Shown: positions 16,765 through 25,969, counted from the stretch's first letter. The stretch is DNA of 56,938 nucleotides from Prevotella sp. (GCA_017545045.1 JAFYDA010000100.1:1-56938); one strand, 5' to 3'. Notes: generated by a model not told the origin, from the letters alone. Numbers and translations: made by a program.

Positions 16765-17649
16765 TCAGTACGCCACGTAGGGCTCCAGCCGCGCAATGGC
16801 TTCGGGCGGGAAGTCTTTCGAGAGGCTGAGCTGCTGCAGGCTTTCAAGGCTCCCGTGAACACGGCGGTAGTCGAGGATGGCACGGGCCTGATAGAATGAT
16901 ATGTAGGGATGGCGCTTCAGGTCGTTGAGCGAAAGGCGGTTGACGTTGAACTTGCGGAGCGGCGTGCCATCGGGAATGACGAAGAAGCTGATGGCCGACT
17001 CCGGGAAATCTTCTATCTCCAGCAACTGCTGCACACGATAGTAGCCGCCCAGGCGCTCACGGTATTCCACAATCTTGCGGGCGAAGTAGTGACCGATGCC
17101 AGGCACCTTGCGCAGCAGGGTCGTGTCGGCGGTGTTGAGATTGACACGCTCCTGCGGCTCTAGCTTGATAGGATATTTAAGGGTGTCGCGCTCTGCCTTC
17201 GGTTCGTGCCTGTCGTAATAATCCCTGGCGGGCCGGTAGTCTTCAGCTATCCTGATGTATGGTTCCAGCTGGCGGTACTGCTTGAGTGTCAGCCCGTAGA
17301 GCTTGGCAAAGTCGCGAGGCTCACGATAGACGCCGCCGGCAGCACGGTATTTATAGATGTTGCGCACCTGCCACGGCTGTAGTCCGATGCGCAACAGCTG
17401 TGTCGAGTCGGCAGTATTGGGATCGAAAGGAAAGCGTTCGGGCTGACGCGGCTCTCCCTGATAATAGGGCTGAGACGAATGGCCTGTGCCTGTTCGGCCG
17501 CCCTGCTTTTCCACCGTCACCAGTCCTGACTGCGGCGTCGGCTCCTCTTGCCGGTCGGTGACGACGACAACGACCACCGCAGCCACGATAATGCACAGCA
17601 GGAGGATGATGATCTGACGGTCGGACTTCTGAAGATAGAAGAACTTCAT
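16765..17649 (-). CDS. ComEA-like helix-hairpin-helix protein, membrane anchored
   Basis: 294 aa. One N-terminal membrane segment (about residues 11-31, IIILLLCIIVAAVVVVVV) is followed by a polar linker and three helix-hairpin-helix modules: FDPNTADSTQLLRIGLQPWQ (from 75), VNLNTADTTLLRKVPGIGHY (from about 169) and FNVNRLSLNDLKRHPYISFY (from about 234). The motif N-x-A-D/L followed by P-GIG and a short helix is the ComEA-type DNA-binding hairpin. Such proteins bind DNA outside the cytoplasmic membrane in uptake, but the Bacteroidota version is not well studied. The start overlaps the stop of the NSS transporter gene by ATGA, so the genes are coupled. Confidence 0.87.
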   Translation of the reverse strand: MKFFYLQKSDRQIIILLLCIIVAAVVVVVVTDRQEEPTPQSGLVTVEKQGGRTGTGHSSQPYYQGEPRQPERFPFDPNTADSTQLLRIGLQPWQVRNIYKYRAAGGVYREPRDFAKLYGLTLKQYRQLEPYIRIAEDYRPARDYYDRHEPKAERDTLKYPIKLEPQERVNLNTADTTLLRKVPGIGHYFARKIVEYRERLGGYYRVQQLLEIEDFPESAISFFVIPDGTPLRKFNVNRLSLNDLKRHPYISFYQARAILDYRRVHGSLESLQQLSLSKDFPPEAIARLEPYVAY

Positions 17650-19001
17650 ATCACGCCGAACTGATGGAGGAAAATCAGCAAGATGCTAAGGGGCACGATG
17701 TAGCGGACGCAGAACAGCCAAAGCCCGAACAGCGAATGGCTGACAGTGCCGTCGTTGGTGAATTCATCGTGGACCGTCTTCCTGGATGCGAACCATCCCA
17801 CCAGCAGGCTGGTCAGGAAAGCTCCGGCGGGCAGCATGACCTGAGCCGTCAGGAAGTCGCAGAAGTCCATCAGCGACATGCCAAAGAGCCGGATTTCAGC
17901 GACGGCACCCACCGACAGCGAACAGAAGACGGCAATGACGCTGCAAACCGTTGTCAGAATCCAGGCGGCTTTCTGCCGCGACAAGTGCAGCTTCTCATGG
18001 AAGAACGCCGTGCCGATTTCGTGCATGGAGATGGTCGATGTCAGCGCGGCAAACACTAACAGGGCGTAAAACAGGATGCCGATAACGTAGCCTGCGGCCG
18101 GCATGGCGGCAAAGGCCTGCTGGAACACGTTGGGCAAGGTGATGAAAATGAGCGAAGGCCCGCTATCGGGGCTGACGCCCACGGAGAAAGCGGCCGGGAA
18201 AATCATGAGACCGGCAAGAATGGCTATTATCGTGTCGAGCAGGGCTATCTGCGTAGCCGACCGCAACAGGTTGGTGCGACGGCTGAAATAGCTGGCATAG
18301 GTACACAGGCAGGCCGTTCCCAATGAGAGCGAGAAAAAGGCCTGGCCCAACGCCTCCAACAAGACACTGCTGCCAACTTTCGAGAAGTCGGGCCACAACA
18401 TGAAGCGAATGCCCCCTACGGCTCCCGGCAACAGGCACGAGGAAACCACAATCACAAGGAGCAGCAGGAGCAGCAGCGGCATGAGAACCATCGAGGCCCG
18501 TTCGATGCCGTGCTGCACGCCCCTGACAATGACCAGATGGGTGATGAGCACGAAGGCGATGGCCCACAGGCAGGGCTTCAGCGGGTCGCTCGAAAACGAC
18601 TGGAAATACTTCTGCACGTATGTGGCATCGCCATTCAACTGTCCGGCAATGGAGGCATAGAGATATTGCAGGCACCAACCCGCCACAACGGCGTAGAAAC
18701 CAAGGATGATGGTAGACGTGACAATGCCGAGGATGCCGACGAAGCGCCACTGCTTTCTGCCCATCTTCCCGTAGGCGCTATAGGCATTGCTCTGCCCATG
18801 ACGCCCGATGACAAACTCGCTGACCATGCCGGGAATGCCCAACAACAGGATGCAGCCAAAGTAGATGATAATGAACGCGGCACCGCCGTTCTCGCCCGCC
18901 ATATAGGGAAAGCGCCACACATTTCCCAGACCGACGGCCGAGCCTGCCGTTGCCAGGATAATGCCCAGCTTTGAGCCGAAGTTGCCTCTGCCTTCTTTCA
19001 T
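17646..19001 (-). CDS. sodium-dependent transporter, NSS (SNF) family
   Basis: 451 aa, 11-12 membrane segments. The N-terminal signature FGSKLGIILATAGSAVGLGN and VWRFPYMAGENGG (TM1 unwound region that binds Na+ and substrate) are typical of LeuT-fold NSS proteins. Substrates in this family are amino acids or related amines; which one cannot be told. It is the second of two tandem NSS genes (10 bp between them) and overlaps the HhH gene downstream. The two paralogues share long stretches, e.g. GLMIFPAAFSVGVSPDSGPS here and the same with N at one position in the other, so they arose by duplication. Confidence 0.93.
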   Translation of the reverse strand: MKEGRGNFGSKLGIILATAGSAVGLGNVWRFPYMAGENGGAAFIIIYFGCILLLGIPGMVSEFVIGRHGQSNAYSAYGKMGRKQWRFVGILGIVTSTIILGFYAVVAGWCLQYLYASIAGQLNGDATYVQKYFQSFSSDPLKPCLWAIAFVLITHLVIVRGVQHGIERASMVLMPLLLLLLLVIVVSSCLLPGAVGGIRFMLWPDFSKVGSSVLLEALGQAFFSLSLGTACLCTYASYFSRRTNLLRSATQIALLDTIIAILAGLMIFPAAFSVGVSPDSGPSLIFITLPNVFQQAFAAMPAAGYVIGILFYALLVFAALTSTISMHEIGTAFFHEKLHLSRQKAAWILTTVCSVIAVFCSLSVGAVAEIRLFGMSLMDFCDFLTAQVMLPAGAFLTSLLVGWFASRKTVHDEFTNDGTVSHSLFGLWLFCVRYIVPLSILLIFLHQFGVI

Positions 19002-19011
19002 TGCCGCATGC

Positions 19012-20373
19012 TTATATCAGTCCGAATTGATGGAGGAAGATAAAGAGGATGCAGATGGGACAGACGTACTTCACCAAAAACAGGTAAAGGTGGAAGAAGC
19101 GGCCACGCAGGGTGCCCCAGTTGGTGAACTCGTCGTGGACAATCTTGTGGGGCACGAACCAACCGATGAAGATGCAGGTCAGGAAACCGACAACAGGCAG
19201 GAAAATCTGACCCGTCACAAAGTCGAACCAGTCGAACAGCGTCTTCTTGAAAAACGCCAACCCTTCGAAATCGCCCAGCGAAAGAGAGCAGAACGCACCA
19301 ATGATACACGTGAAGACGGTGACGATAACGGCGGCCTTCTTGCGGGTAATAATCAACTCCTCCTGCAAAAAAGCCGTCGACACTTCATGCAGTGAAATCA
19401 GCGACGTCAGGGCTGCCAACGACAACAGGAGGAAGAACAGCAGCGAGATGACATAGCCAACGGCGGGCATGGCGGCAAACGCCTGCTGGAACACATTGGG
19501 AAGAGTGATGAAGATGAGCGAAGGCCCGGAGTCAGGATTCACGCCCACGGAGAAGGCCGCGGGGAATATCATCAGACCCGCCAGGATAGCCACCACGGAG
19601 TCGATGACGCCTATCTGAATTGCCGAACTCGTCAGATTGGTGCTCTTCGAGAAATAGCTGGCGTAGGTGCAAATGCAGCCCATAGCTATAGAAAGGGAGT
19701 AGAACGCCTGTCCGAGGGCGGACAGGAACACGTTGCTGTTGATGGCGCCGAAATCGGGCTTGAGCAGAAACTCGATACCCTTGTTGGCTCCCGGCAACAT
19801 GCATGAGGCACCCACTATGACAATCAGCAGCAAGAACAGGATAGGCATAAGGAGCTTCGAAGCCCGCTCAATACCGTCGCGCACGCCGTGCTCTATAATA
19901 AGATAGGTAATACCTAATATAATAACAGTCCAGAACACCGGCTTCACAGGGTCGCTGGAGAAATCGCTAAAGTATGTCTGGAAATAGGACGGGTCACCAT
20001 GTAGATGACCAACGAGCGAGGCCCACACATATTGCAAGCACCAGCCCGCAACAACGGCATAGTAGCTTGTGATGAGAAACCCCGTAAGCACACCCATGTA
20101 GCCGATGACCGACCACGGCATGCCGCCCGACAACTTGCGGAAAGCACGGGCTGTATTGGCTTGTCCATGGCGCCCGATAATGAACTCGCTTATCATGCAG
20201 GGAATGCCCAGCAACAGCACACACGCCACATAGATCAAGATGAATACTGCACCGCCGTTCTCGCCAGTCATATAGGGGAAACGCCACACGTTGCCAAGTC
20301 CGACGGCAGAGCCCGCAGTAGCCAGAATGACACCCAGTTTGCCACTAAAATTAGCTCTTTCTAACTTCGACAT
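19012..20373 (-). CDS. sodium-dependent transporter, NSS (SNF) family
   Basis: 453 aa from the ATG at 20373 (MSKLERANFSGKLG); an in-frame ATG at 20388 adds five residues and cannot be excluded because the promoter box is at 20398-20406. The TM1 signature GSAVGLGNVWRFPYMTGENG is intact. It is the first gene of the operon NSS-NSS-HhH. Predicted inner-membrane sodium symporter for an amino acid or related solute. Paralogous to the next gene at 17646-19001. Confidence 0.92.
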   Translation of the reverse strand: MSKLERANFSGKLGVILATAGSAVGLGNVWRFPYMTGENGGAVFILIYVACVLLLGIPCMISEFIIGRHGQANTARAFRKLSGGMPWSVIGYMGVLTGFLITSYYAVVAGWCLQYVWASLVGHLHGDPSYFQTYFSDFSSDPVKPVFWTVIILGITYLIIEHGVRDGIERASKLLMPILFLLLIVIVGASCMLPGANKGIEFLLKPDFGAINSNVFLSALGQAFYSLSIAMGCICTYASYFSKSTNLTSSAIQIGVIDSVVAILAGLMIFPAAFSVGVNPDSGPSLIFITLPNVFQQAFAAMPAVGYVISLLFFLLLSLAALTSLISLHEVSTAFLQEELIITRKKAAVIVTVFTCIIGAFCSLSLGDFEGLAFFKKTLFDWFDFVTGQIFLPVVGFLTCIFIGWFVPHKIVHDEFTNWGTLRGRFFHLYLFLVKYVCPICILFIFLHQFGLI

Positions 20374-20397
20374 TTCTATATTTCTCATATTTTGCTT

Positions 20398-20406
20398 GCA
20401 AAAGTA
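20398..20406 (-). promoter_or_regulatory. promoter -7 element for the NSS operon
   Basis: Minus strand TACTTTTGC, perfect consensus. It is divergent from, and 12 bp away from, the plus-strand box at 20419-20427. Confidence 0.72.
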
Positions 20407-20418
20407 TAAAATATTTCT

Positions 20419-20427
20419 TACTTTTGT
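20419..20427 (+). promoter_or_regulatory. promoter -7 element for the VanZ-like gene
   Basis: TACTTTTGT, consensus except the final C. It lies 31 bp before the ATG at 20459 and rules out longer in-frame starts. Confidence 0.62.
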
Positions 20428-20458
20428 GGCAAAATTGCAAGAAAACGTTCAAGAAAAA

Positions 20459-20851
20459 ATGAAAAATGTCATCACACACATAAGAAAGTACCCGTTATCG
20501 ACTTTGTGTATTGTCATCGTGTGGATACTTTCGCTCGTGCCCTTTTTCCCGGAGACGCCGCTCGACGGCATCGAATTCATCGACAAGTGGACACATCTCG
20601 TGATGTACGGCGGTACATGCCTCGTCATCTGGTTTGAATACAGGCGACAGCACCGCCATGCAGACTATGAGAAACTGCTGTTCTGGGGATGGGGCGCACC
20701 TATCGCCATGAGCGGGGTGCTGGAACTGCTGCAAGCCTATGCCACCACCACACGCAACGGCGACTGGATGGACTTCATCGCTAACTTCACCGGTGCAACG
20801 CTGGGCGCACTGATAGGCTTTATTCTGATAAAGTGCTTCCCCAGACGCTGA
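20459..20851 (+). CDS. VanZ-like family membrane protein
   Basis: 130 aa with about four membrane segments. The VanZ pattern is present: an N-terminal TM (LSTLCIVIVWILSLVPFFP), then DKWTHLVMYGGTCLVIWFEY with the conserved D-K-x-x-H, a central GVLELLQAY with conserved E-L-x-Q, and RNGDWMDFIANFTGATLGAL with the D-x-x-A-N-x-x-G signature. VanZ proteins are linked to low-level teicoplanin resistance in Enterococcus, but their role in Bacteroidota is unknown. The gene overlaps the 3' end of the convergent CYTH gene by 32 bp. Confidence 0.87.
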   Translation: MKNVITHIRKYPLSTLCIVIVWILSLVPFFPETPLDGIEFIDKWTHLVMYGGTCLVIWFEYRRQHRHADYEKLLFWGWGAPIAMSGVLELLQAYATTTRNGDWMDFIANFTGATLGALIGFILIKCFPRR

Positions 20852-21317
20852 ACGGATATTTCCGCAGGTGACCGTTGTAGAAGCGACGGTCGCCCGTCAC
20901 TTCGCGTCCGATGAAGCTGGGCTTCTCGAAAGGTTCGTCGGGCGATTGTAATTCCACCTCAGCCATCACCAGCCCTTCGTTGTCGCCGTAGAACTCGTCG
21001 ACCTCAAAGACGTGCTGCCCATCGGGGCTCTTCACCAAAAAGCGCGTCTTATCGATGACACCCGGCTCGCACAGCTCAAAGAGATGGCGGGCTTCGTCGA
21101 GGCTTATCTCTTTCTCAAACTCATAGCGGCTCATGCCGCCATCCTGTGAAGGTCCCTTGATAGTCAGGTAGCCTCGGTCGCCACGGACGCGAACCCTGAC
21201 GGTGCGCCCGTGGCCACTGAGGATATACCCTTGCTTAATGCGGTCGGAAGCGTAGGCTTGCTGCTTGTAGTCGTTGCCGCGAACCAGAAACTTCCGTTCA
21301 ATCTCCATGCCGCTCAT
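20820..21317 (-). CDS. CYTH domain protein (probable inorganic triphosphatase)
   Basis: 165 aa. Starts MSGMEIERKFLV with the E-x-E-x-K signature (E5, E7, K9) of the CYTH / triphosphate tunnel metalloenzyme fold, followed by alternating charged strands (TVRVRVRGDRGYLTIKG, YEFEKEISLDEA, FEVDEFYG, GLVMAEVEL) that line the tunnel. Members hydrolyse tripolyphosphate or thiamine triphosphate, some make cAMP; short stand-alone bacterial versions are usually triphosphatases. The ATG at 21317 overlaps the stop of the 51-aa gene (ATGA), which supports this start over the ATG at 21308. Confidence 0.88.
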   Translation of the reverse strand: MSGMEIERKFLVRGNDYKQQAYASDRIKQGYILSGHGRTVRVRVRGDRGYLTIKGPSQDGGMSRYEFEKEISLDEARHLFELCEPGVIDKTRFLVKSPDGQHVFEVDEFYGDNEGLVMAEVELQSPDEPFEKPSFIGREVTGDRRFYNGHLRKYPFSVWGSTLSE

Positions 21318-21469
21318 GCTACCATAAAGCTAGACCAGATGGCGTAGAAAATACCAAACACGATGAGTGCACCGATAATCCACATCACCACTTTTGTACC
21401 TTCTTGCTCCTGTTTCTTCTCGTAAGCCACACGCTTCGGGTTGGTCGACTTTGCTGTTTTTTTTGCCAT
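21314..21469 (-). CDS. 51-aa single-pass membrane protein
   Basis: A short reading frame MAKKTAKSTNPKRVAYEKKQ... with a basic N-terminal half and one membrane helix (VVMWIIGALIVFGIFYAIW, about residues 27-45). The stop codon overlaps the ATG of the CYTH gene (ATGA), so the two are probably translated together. Short basic-plus-TM proteins of this kind are recurrent in Bacteroidota genomes as unnamed small proteins. No promoter box is seen between it and the terminator at 21501-21526; transcription may depend on read-through. Function unknown. Confidence 0.75.
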   Translation of the reverse strand: MAKKTAKSTNPKRVAYEKKQEQEGTKVVMWIIGALIVFGIFYAIWSSFMVA

Positions 21470-21500
21470 AATTTTTTTTGATTTTTTTTATTCTCTAAAA

Positions 21501-21526
21501 AAGGTCGCGCTGGTTGGCGCGACCTT
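21501..21526 (-). terminator. intrinsic terminator after the vWA gene
   Basis: Stem AAGGTCGCGC (21501-21510) / GCGCGACCTT (21517-21526) with a TGGTTG loop; on the minus strand it is followed by TTTT. It sits 22 bp after the stop codon at 21549. Confidence 0.85.
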
Positions 21527-21548
21527 CTCTTCACTTTATATTGCCTGA

Positions 21549-23342
21549 TTACTTGTTCGGACGAGACACGATCTTAATGGTGCTCTTAGGCTTGCTGTAA
21601 CTTGCACTTCTTGACTTGCTGGTCAGCTCGCCAATGATAGACTCGAGGATGTAGTCCATGTCATAGAAACCACTGGAGAGGTTGGTGATATGTATAACAT
21701 TCTTCCAGTCATTCATAACATCCCAGTCACCACCGTTATATTCATAATTACCGCTCGGAGCAAACAGAATCATACGACGGCCAGAAGGCATGGCATCCCA
21801 CTTAGCCTTGACACCTTCAACAGTCATTGCTGTGTATCCACTGCCAACGAGATAAGGTGCATCAGTCCAAAGGATAACAACCTGACGGTGATAGCCATCG
21901 TCAATACCCCAGTCGCTCTTGCTGAAAGCAGCGTTAAGAGCCTCAAGTCCACTCTCAGCCTTGTCGCCACCACCCATTGCATAGATGCCATTCACGAATT
22001 CAGTAAATGCTTCTCTCTGTTCAGGCATCTGGTAGGTAGGACTCTGCTTCCACCAATTAGCGCCATCAACATTGATATCCTGGTAACCAATCACCTGAGT
22101 AGTCATGCCGGTCAGACCAATACCCAGATCATCGCACTTAGCCTTGAATGAATCATAGAACGACAGGGCGTTGTTCTTTACGGTATTGATAATGCCACCC
22201 ATACTGCCAGTGAAGTCGATACACATCACAACGTCAACAGTCAGCAGGTTGTCACCAGTGGTGAACGACTTGATAGTGGTGTCATACAATACGTTATCGG
22301 TGGCGTTGCCATAACGCGGAATCAGTGTGCCGTGGCTGAAGTCGTTGAACTTGTAGTATGCACGATAATAGTAAGTAGTGTTGGGCTTCAAACCGCGGAA
22401 GTCAACATCGAAGCTCAGTGTGCCGTAAGGCTGGAAGCCAGTGTCCTGATATTCAGCACCGCCTTCACCGACGAACAGGTTGTCCTTGTTAGCATCGCAA
22501 ACGATACCGTATGTACCCAGTGCATTGTAGACATCAGCAGGGCACCATACGGTTCCACTCAGTGTACATGAAGAACCACCCACCTTGAACGTAGCCTTAC
22601 CAGTCCAGAGTGAAATCGTGTTGTAGATGCGAACTACAATTTCTGTGCGATACCAGTCACTCAGCAGGACAGCGAACAGATAGTCGCCCGTGGCGTGGAC
22701 AGGAATCTTAGACACCTCAGTGTCGTTGGTCTCATAGTTCATATTACCAATGGTCTTGAACAGGTCAGCGAAGTGGCCAACCAGACTGGCAACTGCAGGC
22801 TTGATAGTCTCGCCGCTCGTATTGGCATTAATGACGTAGGCTGCGTTAGCCAGAGCTGCGCGGAACACGTCGGTCTTGTCCAGGTCAGAGAAGCTGGGGA
22901 AGTCTGCCTTCCTGCAGTCGTAGCTGCCGAGGAACTCAACGGCCTCGCCATTGTCGTAAAGCAACTCAACGATGGTGTCGTTGGGGAAGCTGAAGTAAAC
23001 GATACCCTGATCCTTGACAACCAGCTGCGTAGGAACATTCTCGTCCTTCGTGATAATCAAGGTAGCCATCTCATTGCCGTCAACAGACATGAATGAAACA
23101 GAGCTGAACTTGCCTTCTTCCTCTGTGTTCACATCCTTGCTGAAGGTGAAATAACCGAACTTGGTCAGATAACCAGCATCCCAGTCTGCGATATGTGAAT
23201 CCAATTTCACAATACCAGTCAGCTCGCTTTCGACCACAGGCTCTATCACTGCGTCTTCGGGTAAGCCCTCAGTCTTATCAGAAGCCGTAAATCCGATAGC
23301 GAACAATGCTACCAGGAATGATGAAAACCAAAACTTTCTCAT
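21549..23342 (-). CDS. secreted von Willebrand factor A domain protein
   Basis: 597 aa from ATG 23342 (MRKFWFSS; an in-frame ATG lies two codons upstream). The signal peptide and the following ~10 residues (ASDKTEGLPED) are nearly identical to those of the next upstream gene at 23545-25911. A long N-terminal region of unknown fold is followed by an Fn3-like segment (GLKPNTTYYYRAYYKFNDFS, about 317-336) and a vWA domain from about 368 with the metal-site motif CIDFTGSMG (D376, T378, S380) and later VVILWTDAPYLVGS. vWA domains bind protein partners through a metal ion. There is no lipobox cysteine, so it is likely released or surface-attached by other means. Own promoter and own terminator. Confidence 0.85.
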   Translation of the reverse strand: MRKFWFSSFLVALFAIGFTASDKTEGLPEDAVIEPVVESELTGIVKLDSHIADWDAGYLTKFGYFTFSKDVNTEEEGKFSSVSFMSVDGNEMATLIITKDENVPTQLVVKDQGIVYFSFPNDTIVELLYDNGEAVEFLGSYDCRKADFPSFSDLDKTDVFRAALANAAYVINANTSGETIKPAVASLVGHFADLFKTIGNMNYETNDTEVSKIPVHATGDYLFAVLLSDWYRTEIVVRIYNTISLWTGKATFKVGGSSCTLSGTVWCPADVYNALGTYGIVCDANKDNLFVGEGGAEYQDTGFQPYGTLSFDVDFRGLKPNTTYYYRAYYKFNDFSHGTLIPRYGNATDNVLYDTTIKSFTTGDNLLTVDVVMCIDFTGSMGGIINTVKNNALSFYDSFKAKCDDLGIGLTGMTTQVIGYQDINVDGANWWKQSPTYQMPEQREAFTEFVNGIYAMGGGDKAESGLEALNAAFSKSDWGIDDGYHRQVVILWTDAPYLVGSGYTAMTVEGVKAKWDAMPSGRRMILFAPSGNYEYNGGDWDVMNDWKNVIHITNLSSGFYDMDYILESIIGELTSKSRSASYSKPKSTIKIVSRPNK

Positions 23343-23407
23343 AAGCATAACTTTTTTTGTTAATAATATAGATATAAATAAAAGAAATCACTTTAAGGTT
23401 GTAGTTT

Positions 23408-23416
23408 GCAAATTTA
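23408..23416 (-). promoter_or_regulatory. promoter -7 element for the vWA gene
   Basis: Minus strand TAAATTTGC, perfect consensus, about 66 bp before the start codon. The sequence upstream (TTTTTAAACAT and an AT-rich run) closely resembles that before the gene at 25911, where the box is at 25970-25978. Confidence 0.72.
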
Positions 23417-23492
23417 TAAAATAATGTTTAAAAAGAAATAAATACCACTCAAGTTTTTTACTTCTTTTTATTCCATAAACGTTTATTAACAA

Positions 23493-23522
23493 CAAAAAAA
23501 AGAGGAAGCCGAAGCTTCCTCT
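23493..23522 (-). terminator. intrinsic terminator after the caspase-like protein gene
   Basis: Stem AGAGGAAGC (23501-23509) / GCTTCCTCT (23514-23522), CGAA loop; on the minus strand followed by a run of eight T. It ends the transcript of the gene at 23545-25911 and so separates it from the vWA gene. Confidence 0.87.
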
Positions 23523-23544
23523 CATTGTATATGTGATATAATTA

Positions 23545-25911
23545 TTAATAAACCATAATTTCGTCTAACAGGGTTGCACTGTCAAAGACACTGTCACCAA
23601 CGTCACCCGACTGGAATTTCAGCGTGACGGTCTGTCCCCTGTACTTGCTGATATCAAAGGAGGCCTCCTGCCATCCAGTCATATAAACATCTCCCCTGTC
23701 GAAGACAATCTCAGGCGAAACATAAATAAGATTGCCCTGGACCCCATGGGCTGCCTCGAACTTTTCAGCAAACTGGTCGATATTATTCTGGAAGAGAATT
23801 TCCTCGTTGCCTTCCTTGTCGATGATACTAACAATCAGATAATCCATATATGAAGAGCCTACCCACTCCAGGAATTCCTCAGACAGGAAATTCCACTTGA
23901 AGGACAGCGTAGTCTCATTGCCTACGTTGAAGGTCTGCCAGATGCTGCCATACTTCTCTGTGAAGCCCAGACCGGTAGAGATGATTCCCATATAGTTGCC
24001 CTGAGTAGGTGCAAGGAAGCCTAACTGCGTGATGACGCGGCCATCGCCCTCTACATTCCATCCGTTCAGGTTGCCATACTCGAAGTCGCCGTTAATCAGA
24101 CCCAGGTTGAAGCGCATATTGGAACTGCCCTTCATCAGATAAGAGGTTGTCCAGCTCTTAGTCTTGTAGGACTCTGTGAAGTTGAGGTCTTCAATATAAG
24201 ACTCACCTGTCGTCTTCAAGTTATCACTAGTTAAGGCAGAGAAGAATTGTTCAGCCTTATTGTTACATGTGTAGACCGTTATGTCTGAACTGAAGCCCAG
24301 ATAGGTCTTTGCGCCCTTGCTGATGAAAGCATCGGCAAACTCGTCATTCTTAAGGCTTTCGCAGCTACCATTGAAAACAATGGTGTTAGGCATAATGTTC
24401 TTGATTTTTCTTTCAAAGAACTTTGGTGTCACGGCATAGAATGTCTCCACAACGGTCTTGCTGATATCCTCACGATAGTATGCCATCGTCACAAGATAGT
24501 ATGAGCCGGCAACATACTGGTAAATATAGTCTTTATAAACCTCTTCGCTGCCAAAGGTAATAAATGACTCTGCTCTTTCTCTGGTAAGAATCATGTTGCC
24601 TAACAGACCATGAGAGTCGAGAACGACCACGCCATAGCTGCTGAGGTTCTGCAAGGAAGCAGTTGTACACTCGTCGTTCTTAAGATAATCAACCTTGAAT
24701 CCGATAGAACTGCCATTGAAGATAGGACCAAGTACAGGCTCCATGTCTTCTACGAAGTTGTTCTCAAACGGAGACCAGATCAGCACATTCTTGTTCTGGA
24801 TAACATTTGCCTTGTTGGCAGGTGCCTTGAATGCTCTGGTTGTTCTGGCAGCAGCCTTCTGTTGCCAGATACCACGTGTCTGCAAATTCAACGGAACAGA
24901 AGGTCCATTCCTTCTGTTGTCGATCTGATTGCCGCCTTTGATAACACCCATGTTCGAGTCAACAAAGACATAGGAAGTAAGTCCGTTGATATAGTCCACC
25001 TTAATGACAGAGCCTTCTTTCTCAACTTTTGTCACGAAAGGCTGGTCTTTGAGCCAATCCATAATAGCTGTCTCAACACCTTCGGTCAACATACCGGCAT
25101 TAATCAGGTCTGCAAGTTTTCCCTCCACGTCACTCTTATACTCCAGCAGAGAAGCAATCTTCTGTTCTGCAGCTTCCTTATCGAAGACGGTGATAGTAAA
25201 TACGGGAGAATAGCTCTTCACTTCGCCAGATTCCTCCAAGGTTCTACCACCAATTCTGAAATACTTGACACCTGGTGTCTCATAATTGAAGGTATATTTA
25301 ATCGAGTACACATTGTCGCCCTTGATTTCATCGCCTAATTCAAGGATACCATTGTCGAAGAGAGCACAAATAGAATCTATTTCCTCGCCCTTCTCGTCAA
25401 CTTCAAACAAGGCAACACTGCCATCTACCAACTTCTCGTTGGGTGCAATACCTACTGTTATCCAAAGTTCCGTAGGAGAGCCTGCATACAACAGGTTGTT
25501 GTCAACGTTGGGACCGCTTAGGAAGGTTAAATATGAGTTTTTGGTAATGACAATCTTTGCAGAAGTCGTGTTCTTACCGTTGTCGGTTGCAATCACCTCT
25601 ATCACGTTGTCACCTTCTTCTAATTTAAGATTAGAGATTTTCCAAACATCCAAGCCCTCTGCAGTTCCTTCTATGCCAAAATTCGTAACATAGGTTATTG
25701 ACTCCAGACCAAGGTCGGCAGATGCTATACCTGAGATTTCCACACTCCCCTCGTTTGTCACAAAGACTCCTTCGGATGACGGAGCTAAAATCTGAATGGT
25801 CGGCATGCCCGCTATAACGGGATCTTCGGGTAAGCCTTCGGTCTTATCAGAAGCTGTAAATCCGATAGCAAACAATGCTACCAAGAATGATGAAAGCCAA
25901 AATTTTTTCAT
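23545..25911 (-). CDS. secreted protein with Ig-like domain, caspase/gingipain-like segment and C-terminal jelly-roll
   Basis: 788 aa. Signal peptide MKKFWLSSFLVALFAIGFTA, then an Ig-like region (PTIQILAPSSEGVFVTNEGS, about 37-125) and a second beta-domain to about 245. The central part resembles a clan CD cysteine peptidase: strand NVLIWSPF (375-382), VVVLDSHG with H434-G435, and TIVFNGSCES with C517, followed by FADAFISKGAKTYLGFSSD. The last ~180 residues (INGDFEYGNLNGWNVEGDGR onward) look like a choice-of-anchor or carbohydrate-binding jelly-roll. The stretch around the cysteine is closely similar to residues 340-375 of the protein at 11888-14347. Peptidase activity is inferred, not shown. 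Monocistronic, with promoter and terminator of its own. Confidence 0.85.
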   Translation of the reverse strand: MKKFWLSSFLVALFAIGFTASDKTEGLPEDPVIAGMPTIQILAPSSEGVFVTNEGSVEISGIASADLGLESITYVTNFGIEGTAEGLDVWKISNLKLEEGDNVIEVIATDNGKNTTSAKIVITKNSYLTFLSGPNVDNNLLYAGSPTELWITVGIAPNEKLVDGSVALFEVDEKGEEIDSICALFDNGILELGDEIKGDNVYSIKYTFNYETPGVKYFRIGGRTLEESGEVKSYSPVFTITVFDKEAAEQKIASLLEYKSDVEGKLADLINAGMLTEGVETAIMDWLKDQPFVTKVEKEGSVIKVDYINGLTSYVFVDSNMGVIKGGNQIDNRRNGPSVPLNLQTRGIWQQKAAARTTRAFKAPANKANVIQNKNVLIWSPFENNFVEDMEPVLGPIFNGSSIGFKVDYLKNDECTTASLQNLSSYGVVVLDSHGLLGNMILTRERAESFITFGSEEVYKDYIYQYVAGSYYLVTMAYYREDISKTVVETFYAVTPKFFERKIKNIMPNTIVFNGSCESLKNDEFADAFISKGAKTYLGFSSDITVYTCNNKAEQFFSALTSDNLKTTGESYIEDLNFTESYKTKSWTTSYLMKGSSNMRFNLGLINGDFEYGNLNGWNVEGDGRVITQLGFLAPTQGNYMGIISTGLGFTEKYGSIWQTFNVGNETTLSFKWNFLSEEFLEWVGSSYMDYLIVSIIDKEGNEEILFQNNIDQFAEKFEAAHGVQGNLIYVSPEIVFDRGDVYMTGWQEASFDISKYRGQTVTLKFQSGDVGDSVFDSATLLDEIMVY

Positions 25912-25969
25912 ATTCTTAAAATTTAAGTGTTAATAAATAGGTTAATAATTTGTTTCTGCTGTTTAATTC

